Below, piece by piece: positions 8,139 through 17,021 of a stretch of 64,000 bases of DNA (positions within the stretch are counted from its first letter, which is position 1; the number at the start of each line of letters is the position of its first letter). The notes beneath the pieces are model-generated. The model saw only the letters and a list, made by a program, of their open reading frames with translations. It ran no database searches and had not been told where the DNA came from. The stretch is from Pseudarthrobacter sulfonivorans (GTDB lineage: Bacteria > Actinomycetota > Actinomycetes > Actinomycetales > Micrococcaceae): contig NZ_CP013747.1 in assembly GCF_001484605.1 (NCBI RefSeq), forward strand, positions 1,674,001 through 1,738,000, given 5' to 3'. Both the position numbers and the translations under genes were made by a program.

Positions 8139-9524
8139 TCAAGGTCCCGCCGACTCGGACCATGTTGCGGTGTCGGTAGGCGTGGCGGTGGTTGTAGCTG
8201 TCGTAGAAGACGAAGGCGAAGGCGACGCTGTTTCGGCTGAGGACCCGCTACTCGTTGTTGCTGTTGGCTCCACCGTTGGCGCCGGCGTCGGCGTCAGGCG
8301 CGAGGTAGGCCTGAACGGCCACGACCTGGAGACAGTGGGCGTCGGAGACGGCGACGCGCTCGTCGTCGGCGCAGGCGAAGTGTCCGTGGGGGCAGGTGAG
8401 GTGCCCGTGGGGGTGGGTGACGTCGTCGTCGGCGTGGCGCTTGAGGTTCCCGTCGGCGTCCGCGTTGCCCGGGGCGTGGAAGGCGTTGGGGAGGGCGATG
8501 CCGTCGAAGTGGCTGTTTCCGTCGCCGTCCCTGTCGCAGATTCTGTCGCCGTTTCTGTAGCAGTCGGGTCCGGCGATGCGGATTCAGGCGAGGTAGCGTC
8601 CGACGACGGCTTGTCCGTGGGTGCCTCGTCCGGCGGTTCCGACGCTGATCCCTCCACCGGCGGCGGTTCGGACAGTTCCTCTTCGCCGCCCAGAACCGTG
8701 TGGCTGTTGTCCTCGGCGACCGGGATGGCCCAGCGTTGCGCGCCGACGTCCACGGGTTTGGCCTGATAGCTGACCATGGCTATGTCCTCGAGCTCGTCCA
8801 ACTGACGAATACGCAGAAGTGTCCAGTTCAGCGGGCTGGTGTGCTTGCCGTTAAGGATGGTTTCGAAATGCAGATGGCATCCGGTGGACCATCCCGTGGT
8901 GCCCACACGGGCAATGACCTGGCCCACCTGCACAGAGTCCCCCGTCCGGACCGCCACAGCCTCCAAGTGGTTGTACGTGGTGATCAGCCCGTTGCCGTGG
9001 TCTAGTTCCACGCGGTTGCCGCCGCCCCAGGGGTGCCACCCGGCGGCCCGGACCACGCCTGCGTCGGCCGAATAAACCCTGGTGCCGCAGCCTGCAGCGA
9101 AGTCCTGGCCGAGGTGGAAATCGCCGCCCGCACCGGTGATCGGGCTGACCCTGTACCCGAATGGAGAGCTTGAAGTGAGGAGCTCAAGGGGCGCCATGAG
9201 GGACCCCTCCGGGGGGCGGGTGAGCCCGGTGGCGGCAACGTTGAGCGGAGCGCTCCCGCCCTTGGCGATCGTCCTGACCACTGTGCGGTTAAACGGAACC
9301 AAGGCCCGGCTGTCCGTCAGGAAAGCACCGGCCAGCCCAGGCAGGCCAACATGTCCGGCACCCGCCGGCGAAGCTGCCGGGCGGGGTTCAATGGGGGACG
9401 ATCCAGGGAGGCCGACGGCGAAGAGTGACGCGGCAACAACGGCGCTGGCGGCGAGCACGCGCACAGCTATGGCACAGCCGCCCGCGGGCTCCTTCTCCCG
9501 GCCGGATCCCCAATGATTGCCCAC
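8139..9524 (-). CDS. Secreted M23 family metallopeptidase with Ser/Thr/Pro-rich tail
   Basis: A 461-residue protein with an N-terminal hydrophobic signal segment (VRVLAASAVVAASLFAVGLP). The LytM/M23 peptidase domain follows at roughly residues 115-235; its zinc ligands are visible in GGDFHLGQDFAAGCGT (HxxxD) and GCHLHFETI (HxH). M23 enzymes cut peptidoglycan cross-bridges. From about residue 285 to the end (some 175 residues) the chain is almost only P, T, S, A and E. It looks like a disordered wall-spanning or O-mannosylated linker that is not followed by a sorting motif. The start is a GTG at 9524. Confidence 0.88.
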   Translation of the reverse strand: MGNHWGSGREKEPAGGCAIAVRVLAASAVVAASLFAVGLPGSSPIEPRPAASPAGAGHVGLPGLAGAFLTDSRALVPFNRTVVRTIAKGGSAPLNVAATGLTRPPEGSLMAPLELLTSSSPFGYRVSPITGAGGDFHLGQDFAAGCGTRVYSADAGVVRAAGWHPWGGGNRVELDHGNGLITTYNHLEAVAVRTGDSVQVGQVIARVGTTGWSTGCHLHFETILNGKHTSPLNWTLLRIRQLDELEDIAMVSYQAKPVDVGAQRWAIPVAEDNSHTVLGGEEELSEPPPVEGSASEPPDEAPTDKPSSDATSPESASPDPTATETATESATGTATETATSTASPSPTPSTPRATRTPTGTSSATPTTTSPTPTGTSPAPTDTSPAPTTSASPSPTPTVSRSWPFRPTSRLTPTPAPTVEPTATTSSGSSAETASPSPSSSTTATTTATPTDTATWSESAGP

Positions 9525-9689
9525 TCGTTACTCCCGGGTTGGCCCGCCAGACCCCGGATCCAGACGGACTTACCATCTCATGGGACCACAAAGACCCGGG
9601 CCTGTGAACCCCCGCGCCGGTACCGCTGCGGACATTATGTGGATCAGCCCTCAGAACCGTGCCCGCGGCTTCTGGGCGAGAATAGTGCC

Positions 9690-10607
9690 ATGCGAAATTT
9701 CCTCAGGGAATGGCAGGGCGAAATCAAACGGGTATTCACCGGTAGCACTGACGGTCAACCCGCTTGGGTTCCGCGGCTGGCCGAAGGGGACGACGCCGGC
9801 TATCACCTTCCCGGCTCGGCCGTCTGGGCGGTGCACGGCTCCATGACCACCATTGTGGCTGGGGTCCGCGCGCTCCTGATGCAGGCCTTGCACCCCGGGG
9901 CGCTGGCGGGAATCCACGAGCACTCCGACTTCCGCGCAGATCCGCTCAGCCGGCTGGCCCGGACCATCCGCTGGATCTTCACCGTCACCTATGGCCCACA
10001 GGCCGCCGCCGACGAGGCTTCCGCCCGAGTCCGTCGGCTGCACGAGCCTGTACAGGGTACGTACGGTGACGGGCAAGGCGGCGAGCGGAGCTACTCGGCC
10101 AACAATCCGGAACTCGCCCGCTGGGTCCACATCGCGTTCGTGGACGCCTTCCTCTCGGCCCACAAAATCTGGGGTGCCGGGATCCCTGGCGGCCCCGACG
10201 CCTATGTCCGCGAGTGGGCCCAGGCCGGACGGCTGATGGGCGTAGAGGATCCGCCCCTGAGCGAGGCCGAAATGCGGGAGCAACTGGACCGCTGGTATAA
10301 CAACGGTGAGCTGGTGGCGGACGGCAGGGTTGCCGAGACCGTTGAGTTCATCCGCAACCCGCCACTGCATCCGCTGCTGCGCCCCGGCTACCGGATCATC
10401 TTCGCCGGCGCCGTCTATAGCCTTGAGCCGAAGTACCGCCGCATGCTGGGGCTCCAGATCCCTCGGCTGGGGCCGTTCCCGCTCCCCGTGAGGCTGGCAA
10501 CGAAGGTGACTCTCGGCGTCGTACATCTTGCCCTTGGACGTGGGCCTGGACCCAGCGAACAAGCGGCTCGGGAGCGCCTCCACCGCTTGGGCTACGCGGG
10601 CACGTGA
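9690..10607 (+). CDS. Oxygenase MpaB family protein (DUF2236)
   Basis: A 305-residue protein of the MpaB/latex-clearing-protein-like family: VWAVHGSMTTIVAGVRALLMQALHP region with the family's H-P pair, then GIHEHSDF, WVHIAFVDAF and DRWYNNGELV. Members are heme-dependent oxygenases or uncharacterised actinobacterial proteins; the substrate here is unknown. The ATG at 9690 is chosen. The frame is open upstream to 9513, but that stretch overlaps the divergent M23 gene and has no family similarity. A -10-like GAATAGT sits just before the ATG, so a short or absent leader is possible. Confidence 0.8.
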   Translation: MRNFLREWQGEIKRVFTGSTDGQPAWVPRLAEGDDAGYHLPGSAVWAVHGSMTTIVAGVRALLMQALHPGALAGIHEHSDFRADPLSRLARTIRWIFTVTYGPQAAADEASARVRRLHEPVQGTYGDGQGGERSYSANNPELARWVHIAFVDAFLSAHKIWGAGIPGGPDAYVREWAQAGRLMGVEDPPLSEAEMREQLDRWYNNGELVADGRVAETVEFIRNPPLHPLLRPGYRIIFAGAVYSLEPKYRRMLGLQIPRLGPFPLPVRLATKVTLGVVHLALGRGPGPSEQAARERLHRLGYAGT

Positions 10608-10670
10608 CCTGGGCAGTTGGGGTGGGCAGCTGGGCTCCAGCCATGGGTCAACGCTTGGCTGGAGGACAGC

Positions 10671-10706
10671 AAAACCCGGCCCTGACGAGGTCAGAACCGG
10701 GTTTTT
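10671..10706. terminator. Bidirectional intrinsic terminator
   Basis: AAAACCCGG (from 10671) pairs with CCGGGTTTTT (ending at 10706). A/T runs on both sides allow termination of the MpaB-type gene on the plus strand and of tRNA-Ser on the minus strand. Confidence 0.8.
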
Positions 10707-10709
10707 GGC

Positions 10710-10797
10710 TGGCGGAGAATGGGGGATTTGAACCCCCGAGGGCGTTAACCCAACACGCGTTCCAGGCGTGCGCCATAGGCCGCTAGGCGAATTCTCC
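10710..10797 (-). tRNA. tRNA-Ser (GGA)
   Basis: On the minus strand a full tRNA folds. The acceptor stem is GGAGAAT/ATTCTCC, and the CCA is encoded. The anticodon arm is CACGC-CTGGAAC-GCGTG, giving anticodon GGA (serine codons UCC/UCU). A long variable arm is present, as expected for a type II serine tRNA, and the T arm is GGGGGTTCAAATCCCCC. Length is 88 bases with CCA. An intrinsic terminator follows three bases after the 3' end. Confidence 0.95.
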
Positions 10798-10907
10798 AGC
10801 TGCTTTCGAATCAAAAGCAGATACTAGACTACCTGAACATTCCGGCATCGCCCAATTGGGCCGGCGGACTGTTACCGCACGCGGCAATCCGGGCTCGAGC
10901 TGGCCCG

Positions 10908-11036
10908 TTAACGTAAAAATGGACGCCCCCAATGCGTCCATTCCTTCGATACACCGTTGAGCTGCCGGGTCCGGCCCTCCAGCCAGGCCCCGCAGCTCAC
11001 AACCTTGAGATTGCCCCAATCGGTGTACATATCCAT
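10908..11036 (-). CDS. Possible 42-residue small protein
   Basis: ATG at 11036 to TAA at 10908 encodes MDMYTDWGNLKVVSCGAWLE and 22 more residues, rich in W and charged residues. No family is recognised. The upstream sequence has only a loose ribosome site. A hairpin with a T run (10918-10942) lies inside its last codons. That would stop transcription before the stop codon, which argues against it. It is reported only because it is the main open frame in the 310-base gap between tRNA-Ser and the YqfO-like gene. Confidence 0.2.
   Translation of the reverse strand: MDMYTDWGNLKVVSCGAWLEGRTRQLNGVSKEWTHWGRPFLR
10914..10942 (-). terminator. Intrinsic terminator on minus strand
   Basis: AATGGACGC (10918-10926) pairs with GCGTCCATT (10934-10942) across a seven-base loop. 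Read on the minus strand, the hairpin is followed by TTTTT. Its transcript source is unclear: either the possible small ORF or antisense transcription from the 11.1 kb region. Confidence 0.55.
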
Positions 11037-11108
11037 GATCGGCCCTACCCGCCGGATAAGCAATGAAAATCGCTGCCCATTACCCTGCCTTCTTGGCAGG
11101 ATGAGGCC

Positions 11109-11435
11109 ATGACACAGCTGCACGCCCTGGTGGTTTACGTTCCGGAGACACACACGGAGCCGCTGCTCGCGGCAATCGGGGACGCCGGAGCGGGCAGGAT
11201 CGGGAACTATTCGCACTGCACATTCACCTCCCCCGGCACCGGGCGCTTCACTCCGTTGCCTGGTTCCGAGCCGTTCATCGGGGCCCTGGGGGCGGTCGAA
11301 CGCGTGCCGGAAACCCGGGTGGAGTGCGTTGTGGAGGAAGAGATGCTCGACGCCGTTGTGCTGGCCCTGCGCGCGGCGCACCCTTACGAGGAGCCCGCCT
11401 TTATGAGCTGGCCGGTGGATGGCTGGCGACGCTGA
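11109..11435 (+). CDS. YqfO/NIF3-like C-terminal domain protein
   Basis: A 108-residue stand-alone protein matching the CutA-like domain inserted in YqfO/NIF3 proteins. Family segments are HALVVYVPETHTEPLLAAI, GAGRIGNYSHCTFTSPGTG, FTPLPGSEPFIG and AAHPYEEPAF. The histidines suggest metal binding, but no enzymatic role is established. The start has GGATGAGG close upstream; a short CCTGCC/GGCAGG hairpin (11084-11100) directly precedes this and could influence initiation. Two hairpins follow the stop codon. Confidence 0.8.
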   Translation: MTQLHALVVYVPETHTEPLLAAIGDAGAGRIGNYSHCTFTSPGTGRFTPLPGSEPFIGALGAVERVPETRVECVVEEEMLDAVVLALRAAHPYEEPAFMSWPVDGWRR

Positions 11436-11461
11436 GCTGGCGCCTGGGCATTTGCGCCAGC
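11436..11461 (+). terminator. Hairpin directly after stop codon
   Basis: GCTGGCGC (11436-11443) pairs with GCGCCAGC (11454-11461) immediately after the TGA of the YqfO-like gene. No U tract follows. It may stabilise the 3' end. Confidence 0.5.
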
Positions 11462-11473
11462 TTTCGCGGCCGT

Positions 11474-11515
11474 GACCCGCTTGAGCGGTGCGGGCCAGCA
11501 CCGCTCAAGCGGGTC
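11474..11515. terminator. Perfect 17-bp hairpin
   Basis: GACCCGCTTGAGCGGTG (11474-11490) and CACCGCTCAAGCGGGTC (11499-11515) are exact reverse complements around an eight-base loop. The hairpin lies between the YqfO-like gene and the SRP RNA. It has no T run, so it is either a GC-rich terminator or a repeat element. Confidence 0.65.
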
Positions 11516-11613
11516 CGGGCAGCTCAACAGGAAATTCCGGGCCACGCGAGGGCACCCGGCCGGGCCACGGCAGGCCCCGGAACGGGCCGTCCGGACCTTC
11601 CTGAATCTTCGGG

Positions 11614-11619
11614 TAAACT
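11614..11619 (+). promoter_or_regulatory. Probable -10 box of SRP RNA
   Basis: TAAACT lies about seven bases before the expected 5' end of the SRP RNA near 11626. No convincing -35 box is seen. Confidence 0.4.
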
Positions 11620-11625
11620 TGTCTG

Positions 11626-11714
11626 CGGCCCCTCATGTGGCGTCATCCTGTTGAACTCCCCCAGGACCGGAAGGTAGCAAGGGTAAACGGGCTCTGGCGG
11701 GTGCATGGGGGGTC
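11626..11714 (+). ncRNA. ffs: Signal recognition particle RNA (4.5S type)
   Basis: The conserved SRP domain IV apical region is unmistakable: CCAGGACCGGAAGGTAGCAA at about 11662-11681, followed by GGGTAAACGGGCTCTGG. The flanks CCCCTCATG (5' side) and CATGGGG (3' side) pair to close the long hairpin. The RNA binds Ffh and targets nascent membrane proteins. The ends are set by pairing and are approximate. Immediate linkage to dnaX downstream is common in high-GC Gram-positives. Confidence 0.9.
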
Positions 11715-11786
11715 TTTACTATTCCCCCACAGGGCGGCCGTCCGCGAGGGATCCTGATTGTCTGCCCGGATTGGTAGGGTTTTCTC

Positions 11787-14700
11787 GTGACTGTTACTAC
11801 CACCGCCCTTTACCGCAGATACCGCCCGGACTCCTTCGCTGACGTTATCGGGCAGGAACATGTCACCGAGCCGCTGATGACGGCACTGCGGAAAAACCGT
11901 GTCAACCACGCCTATCTCTTCTCCGGCCCACGCGGTTGCGGAAAGACCACCTCCGCCCGCATCCTGGCCCGCTGCCTCAACTGCGCCCAAGGCCCCACAG
12001 ATACTCCCTGCGGTACGTGCCCTAGCTGCATTGAACTGGCCCGCGGCGGTTCAGGCTCCCTGGACGTCATCGAGATCGACGCCGCCAGCCATGGCGGCGT
12101 CGATGACGCCCGCGACCTCCGCGAGCGCGCAACGTACGCTCCGGTCCGCGACCGCTACAAGATCTTCATCATCGATGAGGCCCACATGGTCACCTCGGCC
12201 GGGTTCAACGCCCTGCTGAAGATCGTTGAAGAGCCGCCGGAGCACATCAAGTTCATCTTCGCCACCACGGAGCCGGACAAGGTCATCGGCACCATCCGCT
12301 CCCGCACGCACCACTACCCTTTCCGGCTTGTCCCGCCGGAGCCGCTGATGGCGTACCTGGAGCTGCTCTGCAACCAGGAAAACGTTCCCGTGGCTCCCGG
12401 CGTTCTGTCGCTGGTGGTCCGGGCCGGCGGCGGCTCCGTCCGCGATTCCCTGTCCGTGCTGGACCAGCTGATGGCCGGAGCCGGACCCAACGGCCTCGAC
12501 TACGAACTTGCCGTAGCCCTCCTCGGCTACACCCACGCATCGTTGCTGGATGACGTGGTGGAAGCTGTGGCCGCCTCAGATGCCGCCACTGTTTTCCGGG
12601 CTGTGGACCGCGTGGTGCAGACCGGCCACGATCCCCGCCGCTTCGTCGAGGACCTGCTGGAGCGCTTCCGCGACCTCATCATCGTCCAGGCCATGCCCGA
12701 AAGCGCCCAGGTCATCCTCCGCGGCATGCCTGCGGACCAGATCGCCCGGCTCCAGAACCAGGCGCACAACCTCGGGGCTTCCGAACTCTCCCGCGCCGCC
12801 GATGTCACCAACACTGCGCTGACCGAGATGACCGGCGCCACGTCTCCGCGCCTGCACCTTGAGCTTCTCTGCGCCCGCATCCTGCTCCCCAGTTCGGAAC
12901 AGACGGAACGCGGCATCGCTGCGCGGATCGACCGCGTGGAGCGGCGCCTGAATTACGCCGGGAACGACGTCGGCGCTCCCGCTCCGGCTGGTGCTGCGGT
13001 TTCGGCTGGACCCGCTGCGGTTTCCGCGGTGCCGACAGCGGCAACGCCGGCTCCTGCTGCACCCGTTTCCGTACAACCAGTTTCTGCGGCAGCCGTTTCT
13101 GAGGCGCCCGCTGCGGCACTTCCGGTTGCTGCGGTTCCGGCCGCGGCACCGCAAGTTGCTGCGGCGCCGGTTGCTGCGCAGCAGCCTCCGGCGCCGGTTG
13201 CTGCGCAGCAGCCTTCAGGGCCAGCGGCTGCCGGTCCCGGGTCGGCCCGGCCACCGGTATCCGGAGCCGAACAGACCAGGCCGTCGCTGACGCCGCCCCG
13301 GGTCAGCACCAACGACTGGCCGGTTGACGAGTCCACAGGCAGGCGGCCCGCTCCCACACCGCAGGCATCCGGTCAGCCCACCCGGGAGACCGGGGCAGAC
13401 GCCCCCCGCGCAGTTTCCCCGGCCACCCCGCCGGCAAGCACCGGGGCCGCCGGGACAGGCGACGTCGAAGTCCTGCGCCGCGCCTGGCCGGAAGTTCTGC
13501 AGACACTCTCCAAGATCAAACGCAGCACGTGGGCCCTGGTTGAGCCGAACGCCCAGGTGGGTGCATTTGACGGCCAGGTCCTGACACTGTCGTTCAGCAC
13601 TGCCGGGTTGGCTGGCGCTTTCGGCCGGGCTGATCACGCTGAAAACCTGCGGCAGGCGATCCACAAAACGGTGGGCATCGACTGCCAGATCACCGCAGTC
13701 GCCGGTGGCGCCAACAGGGCAGCGAGCGCTGAGCCAAACCCAAAAGCTCCCGCTAGTCCGGAAGCCAGCCCGGAAGCTCCGGCCAGTTCAGCCGATGTCG
13801 CGTGGGGCCTGGCCCCTGCCAGCGCCGTTTCCACGCATGAGGTCCTGGCCACCGCGCCGGCACCTTCGCCAGCCCCCTCCCCCGCGACGAGTGCTCCCGA
13901 ACCGGCCGTGCCTCCTGCCACTGCTGCACCTGCACCGACTGCAGGCGCGGCAGCTCCTGAAGAAACAGTCCAGCACACCGGCGACGTCAGCGCGTCGCCA
14001 GCCATTGAGGCCGCCCGGGTACCAGCCGCCCGGGGACAGTCGGTACCAGCTGAGCCTGATGACACTGCCGGTTCGTACGCCTACTCCGATGACGATTGGG
14101 GTCCTCCCCGCGACGAAGATGCACCGCCTCTGGACGAGGAACCCCCCATGGACTGGGATCCCTCGGCGGCTACCCCACGCCTATCGCCTTCACAGCCTGA
14201 GCCTTCAGCGGCCGCACCCGCCAAGCGGCCCGCTCGAGGTGCTCCAAAGGCTGCTGCAGCAAAGGCCTCCCCAGCAAGCAGGTCCTCCGCTTCTGCATCG
14301 GCCGCTCCGTCACAGGCAGACACAGCACTGGATCCGTGGGGCAGGGCCGTCGAGCAGGCCCCTGGCGTATGGGTTGTTGGCACCGAGCCCAATGTTGGCA
14401 AAAACCCGAGCACGTCCGTCCCGGAGGAAGCCAAGGAGACGGCTCCTGCGCCCACCTACGAGCCGGCTACTGCCCAGGTCCCCCAGGCGTCGTCTGTCGT
14501 TAGCCAGTCTGAAGCCGACGCCAGTTGGGGCTTGCCTCCCGTAGCTTCTGCCGCAACCTCGGACGTCGCCGCACAACATCCAGCCGCACCGCCAAGCCAC
14601 GCTCCAGAAAGCGACGCATCAGAACCTGCGGTGCCCCAGAGCGCCGCGCCAGTCAGTCAGGCACCAGCCGGCCAAGCCCCAGCTAGCCAAACCCCAGGAT

Positions 14701-15065
14701 CCCCGGCAGTCCCGCCGGTGGAAGCAGTGGTTCCCGAACGTGCTGAGGTCCGCGAGTACGCCATGGCATCGACTGCTCCGGCTGCCGCACCCCTGCAGCC
14801 GGCACCGGCAACCTCCGAGTCCGCTGCTGCCGCCCGTCAAAGTCTTTACCAGCGCCTGTCCAACAGCCCCGAGGCCGAAGCCGGACGTGCCAAGGCTCCG
14901 GCCAGGGCTGCCGCCGCCACCTATGTCCAGGACATTCCGAGCGCGGACGATGAAACCATCGAGGAATCCGGCGTCTTTGGACGCGCCGCCGTCGAGCGTA
15001 TTCTGGGCGGAAAGCTGATCGAGGAGCGATCCCCGGACGGAAGCCCCATCGTTTCAAGGTTCTAG
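11787..15065 (+). CDS. dnaX: DNA polymerase III subunit gamma/tau (very long)
   Basis: A 1092-residue clamp-loader ATPase. Walker A FSGPRGCGKTTSAR (about residues 44-57), a four-cysteine zinc module (CLNC...CGTCPSC, about 63-79), Walker B FIIDEAHM, and sensor 1 FIFATTEPDK are all intact. A tau-like domain (EVLRRAWPEVLQTLSKIKRS, about 560-650) and a conserved C-terminal end (GVFGRAAVERILGGKLIEE) follow. Two long Ala/Pro/Gln-rich linkers (about 390-550 and 650-1000) make it far longer than the usual 600-800 residues. The GTG at 11787 follows a -10-like TAGGGT by seven bases, so the transcript may be leaderless. Confidence 0.95.
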   Translation: MTVTTTALYRRYRPDSFADVIGQEHVTEPLMTALRKNRVNHAYLFSGPRGCGKTTSARILARCLNCAQGPTDTPCGTCPSCIELARGGSGSLDVIEIDAASHGGVDDARDLRERATYAPVRDRYKIFIIDEAHMVTSAGFNALLKIVEEPPEHIKFIFATTEPDKVIGTIRSRTHHYPFRLVPPEPLMAYLELLCNQENVPVAPGVLSLVVRAGGGSVRDSLSVLDQLMAGAGPNGLDYELAVALLGYTHASLLDDVVEAVAASDAATVFRAVDRVVQTGHDPRRFVEDLLERFRDLIIVQAMPESAQVILRGMPADQIARLQNQAHNLGASELSRAADVTNTALTEMTGATSPRLHLELLCARILLPSSEQTERGIAARIDRVERRLNYAGNDVGAPAPAGAAVSAGPAAVSAVPTAATPAPAAPVSVQPVSAAAVSEAPAAALPVAAVPAAAPQVAAAPVAAQQPPAPVAAQQPSGPAAAGPGSARPPVSGAEQTRPSLTPPRVSTNDWPVDESTGRRPAPTPQASGQPTRETGADAPRAVSPATPPASTGAAGTGDVEVLRRAWPEVLQTLSKIKRSTWALVEPNAQVGAFDGQVLTLSFSTAGLAGAFGRADHAENLRQAIHKTVGIDCQITAVAGGANRAASAEPNPKAPASPEASPEAPASSADVAWGLAPASAVSTHEVLATAPAPSPAPSPATSAPEPAVPPATAAPAPTAGAAAPEETVQHTGDVSASPAIEAARVPAARGQSVPAEPDDTAGSYAYSDDDWGPPRDEDAPPLDEEPPMDWDPSAATPRLSPSQPEPSAAAPAKRPARGAPKAAAAKASPASRSSASASAAPSQADTALDPWGRAVEQAPGVWVVGTEPNVGKNPSTSVPEEAKETAPAPTYEPATAQVPQASSVVSQSEADASWGLPPVASAATSDVAAQHPAAPPSHAPESDASEPAVPQSAAPVSQAPAGQAPASQTPGSPAVPPVEAVVPERAEVREYAMASTAPAAAPLQPAPATSESAAAARQSLYQRLSNSPEAEAGRAKAPARAAAATYVQDIPSADDETIEESGVFGRAAVERILGGKLIEERSPDGSPIVSRF

Positions 15066-15128
15066 ACGACTGCAGCATGTGCTCCCGCAACACCATTCAC
15101 CAGCCAAGCCAAACCAAAAGAGGAAAAC

Positions 15129-15728
15129 GTGTACGAAGGTGCAGTCCAGGAGCTGATTGACGAGCTCGGACGGCTTCCCGGTGTCGGTCCCAAATCCGCC
15201 CAGCGGCTTGCCTTCCACATCCTCGAAGCGGACCCCCAGGACATGAAGCGACTCGTGGAAGCCATCACCATGGTGAAGGAACGCGTGAAGTTCTGCACCG
15301 TATGCGGCAACGTCACCGAGCAGGAATTATGCAACATCTGCCGCGATCCGCGCCGGGACCCGTCAGTCATTTGTGTGGTGGAGGAGTCCAAGGACGTCCT
15401 CGCGGTGGAGCGCACCCGATCCTTCCGCGGCCGCTATCACGTGCTGGGCGGAGCCATCAATCCCATTGCCGGCGTCGGTCCCGAACAGCTGCGGATCCGG
15501 GAACTCCTGACCCGGCTGAACGACGGCGCCATCCAGGAAGTCATTATCGCCACCGACCCCAACCTCGAAGGCGAAGCAACGGCCACGTACCTGGCGAGGA
15601 TGCTGAAGACAATCGGCATCGTGGTGACCCGGCTGGCCTCCGGCCTGCCGGTGGGCGGCGATCTTGAGTACGCAGACGAAGTCACCCTCGGCCGTGCATT
15701 CGAAGGCCGCCGCAACGCCCTGACCTGA
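15129..15728 (+). CDS. recR: Recombination mediator RecR
   Basis: A 199-residue protein of normal length. The N-terminal helix-hairpin-helix is [20 protein letters not shown]. The C4 zinc finger is [16 protein letters not shown] (about residues 57-72), and the Toprim domain follows with [15 protein letters not shown] and [18 protein letters not shown]. RecR acts with RecF/RecO to load RecA on gapped DNA. The GTG start has AGAGGAAA upstream. It follows dnaX by 63 bases, the usual dnaX-recR linkage, and they are probably cotranscribed. Confidence 0.95.
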   Translation: MYEGAVQELIDELGRLPGVGPKSAQRLAFHILEADPQDMKRLVEAITMVKERVKFCTVCGNVTEQELCNICRDPRRDPSVICVVEESKDVLAVERTRSFRGRYHVLGGAINPIAGVGPEQLRIRELLTRLNDGAIQEVIIATDPNLEGEATATYLARMLKTIGIVVTRLASGLPVGGDLEYADEVTLGRAFEGRRNALT

Positions 15729-15755
15729 TCTGACTGACGGTGCTCAGGCTGATGT

Positions 15756-16832
15756 TCAGGCGTGAGGGTTGAGCCGTCGCCGGGCAGCCCGGTGACCGCC
15801 GGCCAACAGAATGCCTGCCGCCCCGGACTGCGTGCCAACGCCAATCAGTGCCAGTGGCATCTCGGCGCCTGTCTTCTCCTGTTCCTGCCCCTCCACACAA
15901 GGAACCTGAGTGCCTTCCGCTGCGTTCTGCAGCTGCCCGGGGAGCCAATCCAAGGCGTTCTCCTTGGGTTCGGCCTCACCGGCAATCAGCGCCAGGATCA
16001 CCATCGGGTTGCTCGTCGCCATCCAGAAGATCCGCTCGGTGTGGTAAATCTCGGCGATTCCACGGAACTCCGGCGAACACCGATAGGAGACAACCCTGCC
16101 CAACTCGTCCCGTTGAATGTTGATGGCCACCAACACCGGCTCATACGCCCTGACGCTGGGCAGCAGCGCTATCACCGCCACGACGTTGCCGACCAGAAGC
16201 AAAGCTGCGACGCCCCAGGCCAGAACCCTTCCTCCCTGACCCTCGAACCACCGCGCAGCACCCGCGCCGATGCCGCCAAAGACGATGATTTCAAGGATCA
16301 TCATGACAAAGGACACCCCGGCAACTGCTGGCGAGGAATCCGACCAGAACGCGAGCAGCAGCAGGAAAACGACAGACACAGTGGCGAAGATCAATCCTTT
16401 GGCAGTGGAGCGCGCCCAGTCCAGCAGCGGGCCGTCCACACCACCATCCGCGGGATCCAGCCCAGCTCCGCGCCGCGCGTCCCCCCACCGGACAGCGAGC
16501 ACACAGCTCACCAGCACCAGCATTGCGGCCGTGAGCATGTACACCCAGGCGTGGGATTCCGGCGGCAGGTCACCGCCCGTGACCAAGGCGATCACCAACA
16601 GCGTGCCGGTGCCCCAGCAGACACCGAGAATGGCGGCGCTCTCCCACCAGAAGCGGGCAGCGCGGACAGTCTGAAGCGCTGTTGCCAGCGCACTACGGAC
16701 GAGCAACCGAACCTGGTCGCCGCCCGTGGAAGAGGTGTCCCCGGCGTCGTTTTCATCGTCGTCCTGGATTTTTCCGGCGCCAATGGGTTCGTACACGGGT
16801 TCATCGGCGGTCGGGTCCTTCTCGTCAGCCAT
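15756..16832 (-). CDS. Polytopic membrane protein of unknown function
   Basis: A 358-residue protein. An acidic N-terminus (DEKDPTADEPVYEP...DDDENDAGD) is followed by membrane segments SAAILGVCWGTGTLLVIALV, WVYMLTAAMLVLVSCVLAV, LIFATVSVVFLLLLAFW, VSFVMMILEIIVFGGIGAGA and VLAWGVAALLLVGNVVAVIA. A likely extracytoplasmic loop with two cysteines comes next, then a hydrophobic C-terminal segment ending in a basic tail (HRAARRRLNPHA). No family is recognised; the C-terminus resembles sortase-less surface anchors only loosely. The ATG at 16832 is chosen over upstream options because the extended N-terminus would be low-complexity and W/R-rich. Confidence 0.65.
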   Translation of the reverse strand: MADEKDPTADEPVYEPIGAGKIQDDDENDAGDTSSTGGDQVRLLVRSALATALQTVRAARFWWESAAILGVCWGTGTLLVIALVTGGDLPPESHAWVYMLTAAMLVLVSCVLAVRWGDARRGAGLDPADGGVDGPLLDWARSTAKGLIFATVSVVFLLLLAFWSDSSPAVAGVSFVMMILEIIVFGGIGAGAARWFEGQGGRVLAWGVAALLLVGNVVAVIALLPSVRAYEPVLVAINIQRDELGRVVSYRCSPEFRGIAEIYHTERIFWMATSNPMVILALIAGEAEPKENALDWLPGQLQNAAEGTQVPCVEGQEQEKTGAEMPLALIGVGTQSGAAGILLAGGHRAARRRLNPHA

Positions 16833-16849
16833 GGCCCTCATCCGCCACG

Positions 16850-16878
16850 TTCTGATCAGCCACCTTCTGATCAGCCAC
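16850..16878. repeat. Tandem repeat with TGATCA cores
   Basis: TTCTGATCAGCCAC occurs at 16850-16863 and again at 16865-16878, a 15-base period. Each unit holds the palindrome TGATCA. The pair lies 18 bases upstream of the membrane-protein start, so it could be a regulatory site. Confidence 0.45.
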
Positions 16879-17021
16879 GTGCCGCCTCCATCCCTGTGGA
16901 CAGGCCCAGCCCCGACAGTCACCGGCCATTTCGGCCGGCTAATCCAATCGTGATCCGCTGAAGCGGGCCTGTCCAGAGCCCCTGCAGTCGCTGCGAGGAC
17001 TGCCCGTGGAGGCACACCGGC

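Noticed and set aside
8170..8640. Tandem repeat or CRISPR-like array
   Set aside because: The periodic GTC/GGC pattern is the coding sequence for the Thr/Pro/Ser-rich tail of the M23 peptidase. There are no spacers.
10797..11109. Integration site or genomic island at tRNA-Ser
   Set aside because: No integrase gene and no repeat of the tRNA 3' end are found in the flanking sequence.
11787..15065. Programmed frameshift producing a short gamma subunit of DnaX
   Set aside because: No slippery A-run of the A AAA AAG type followed by a hairpin is present in the expected region near codon 430.
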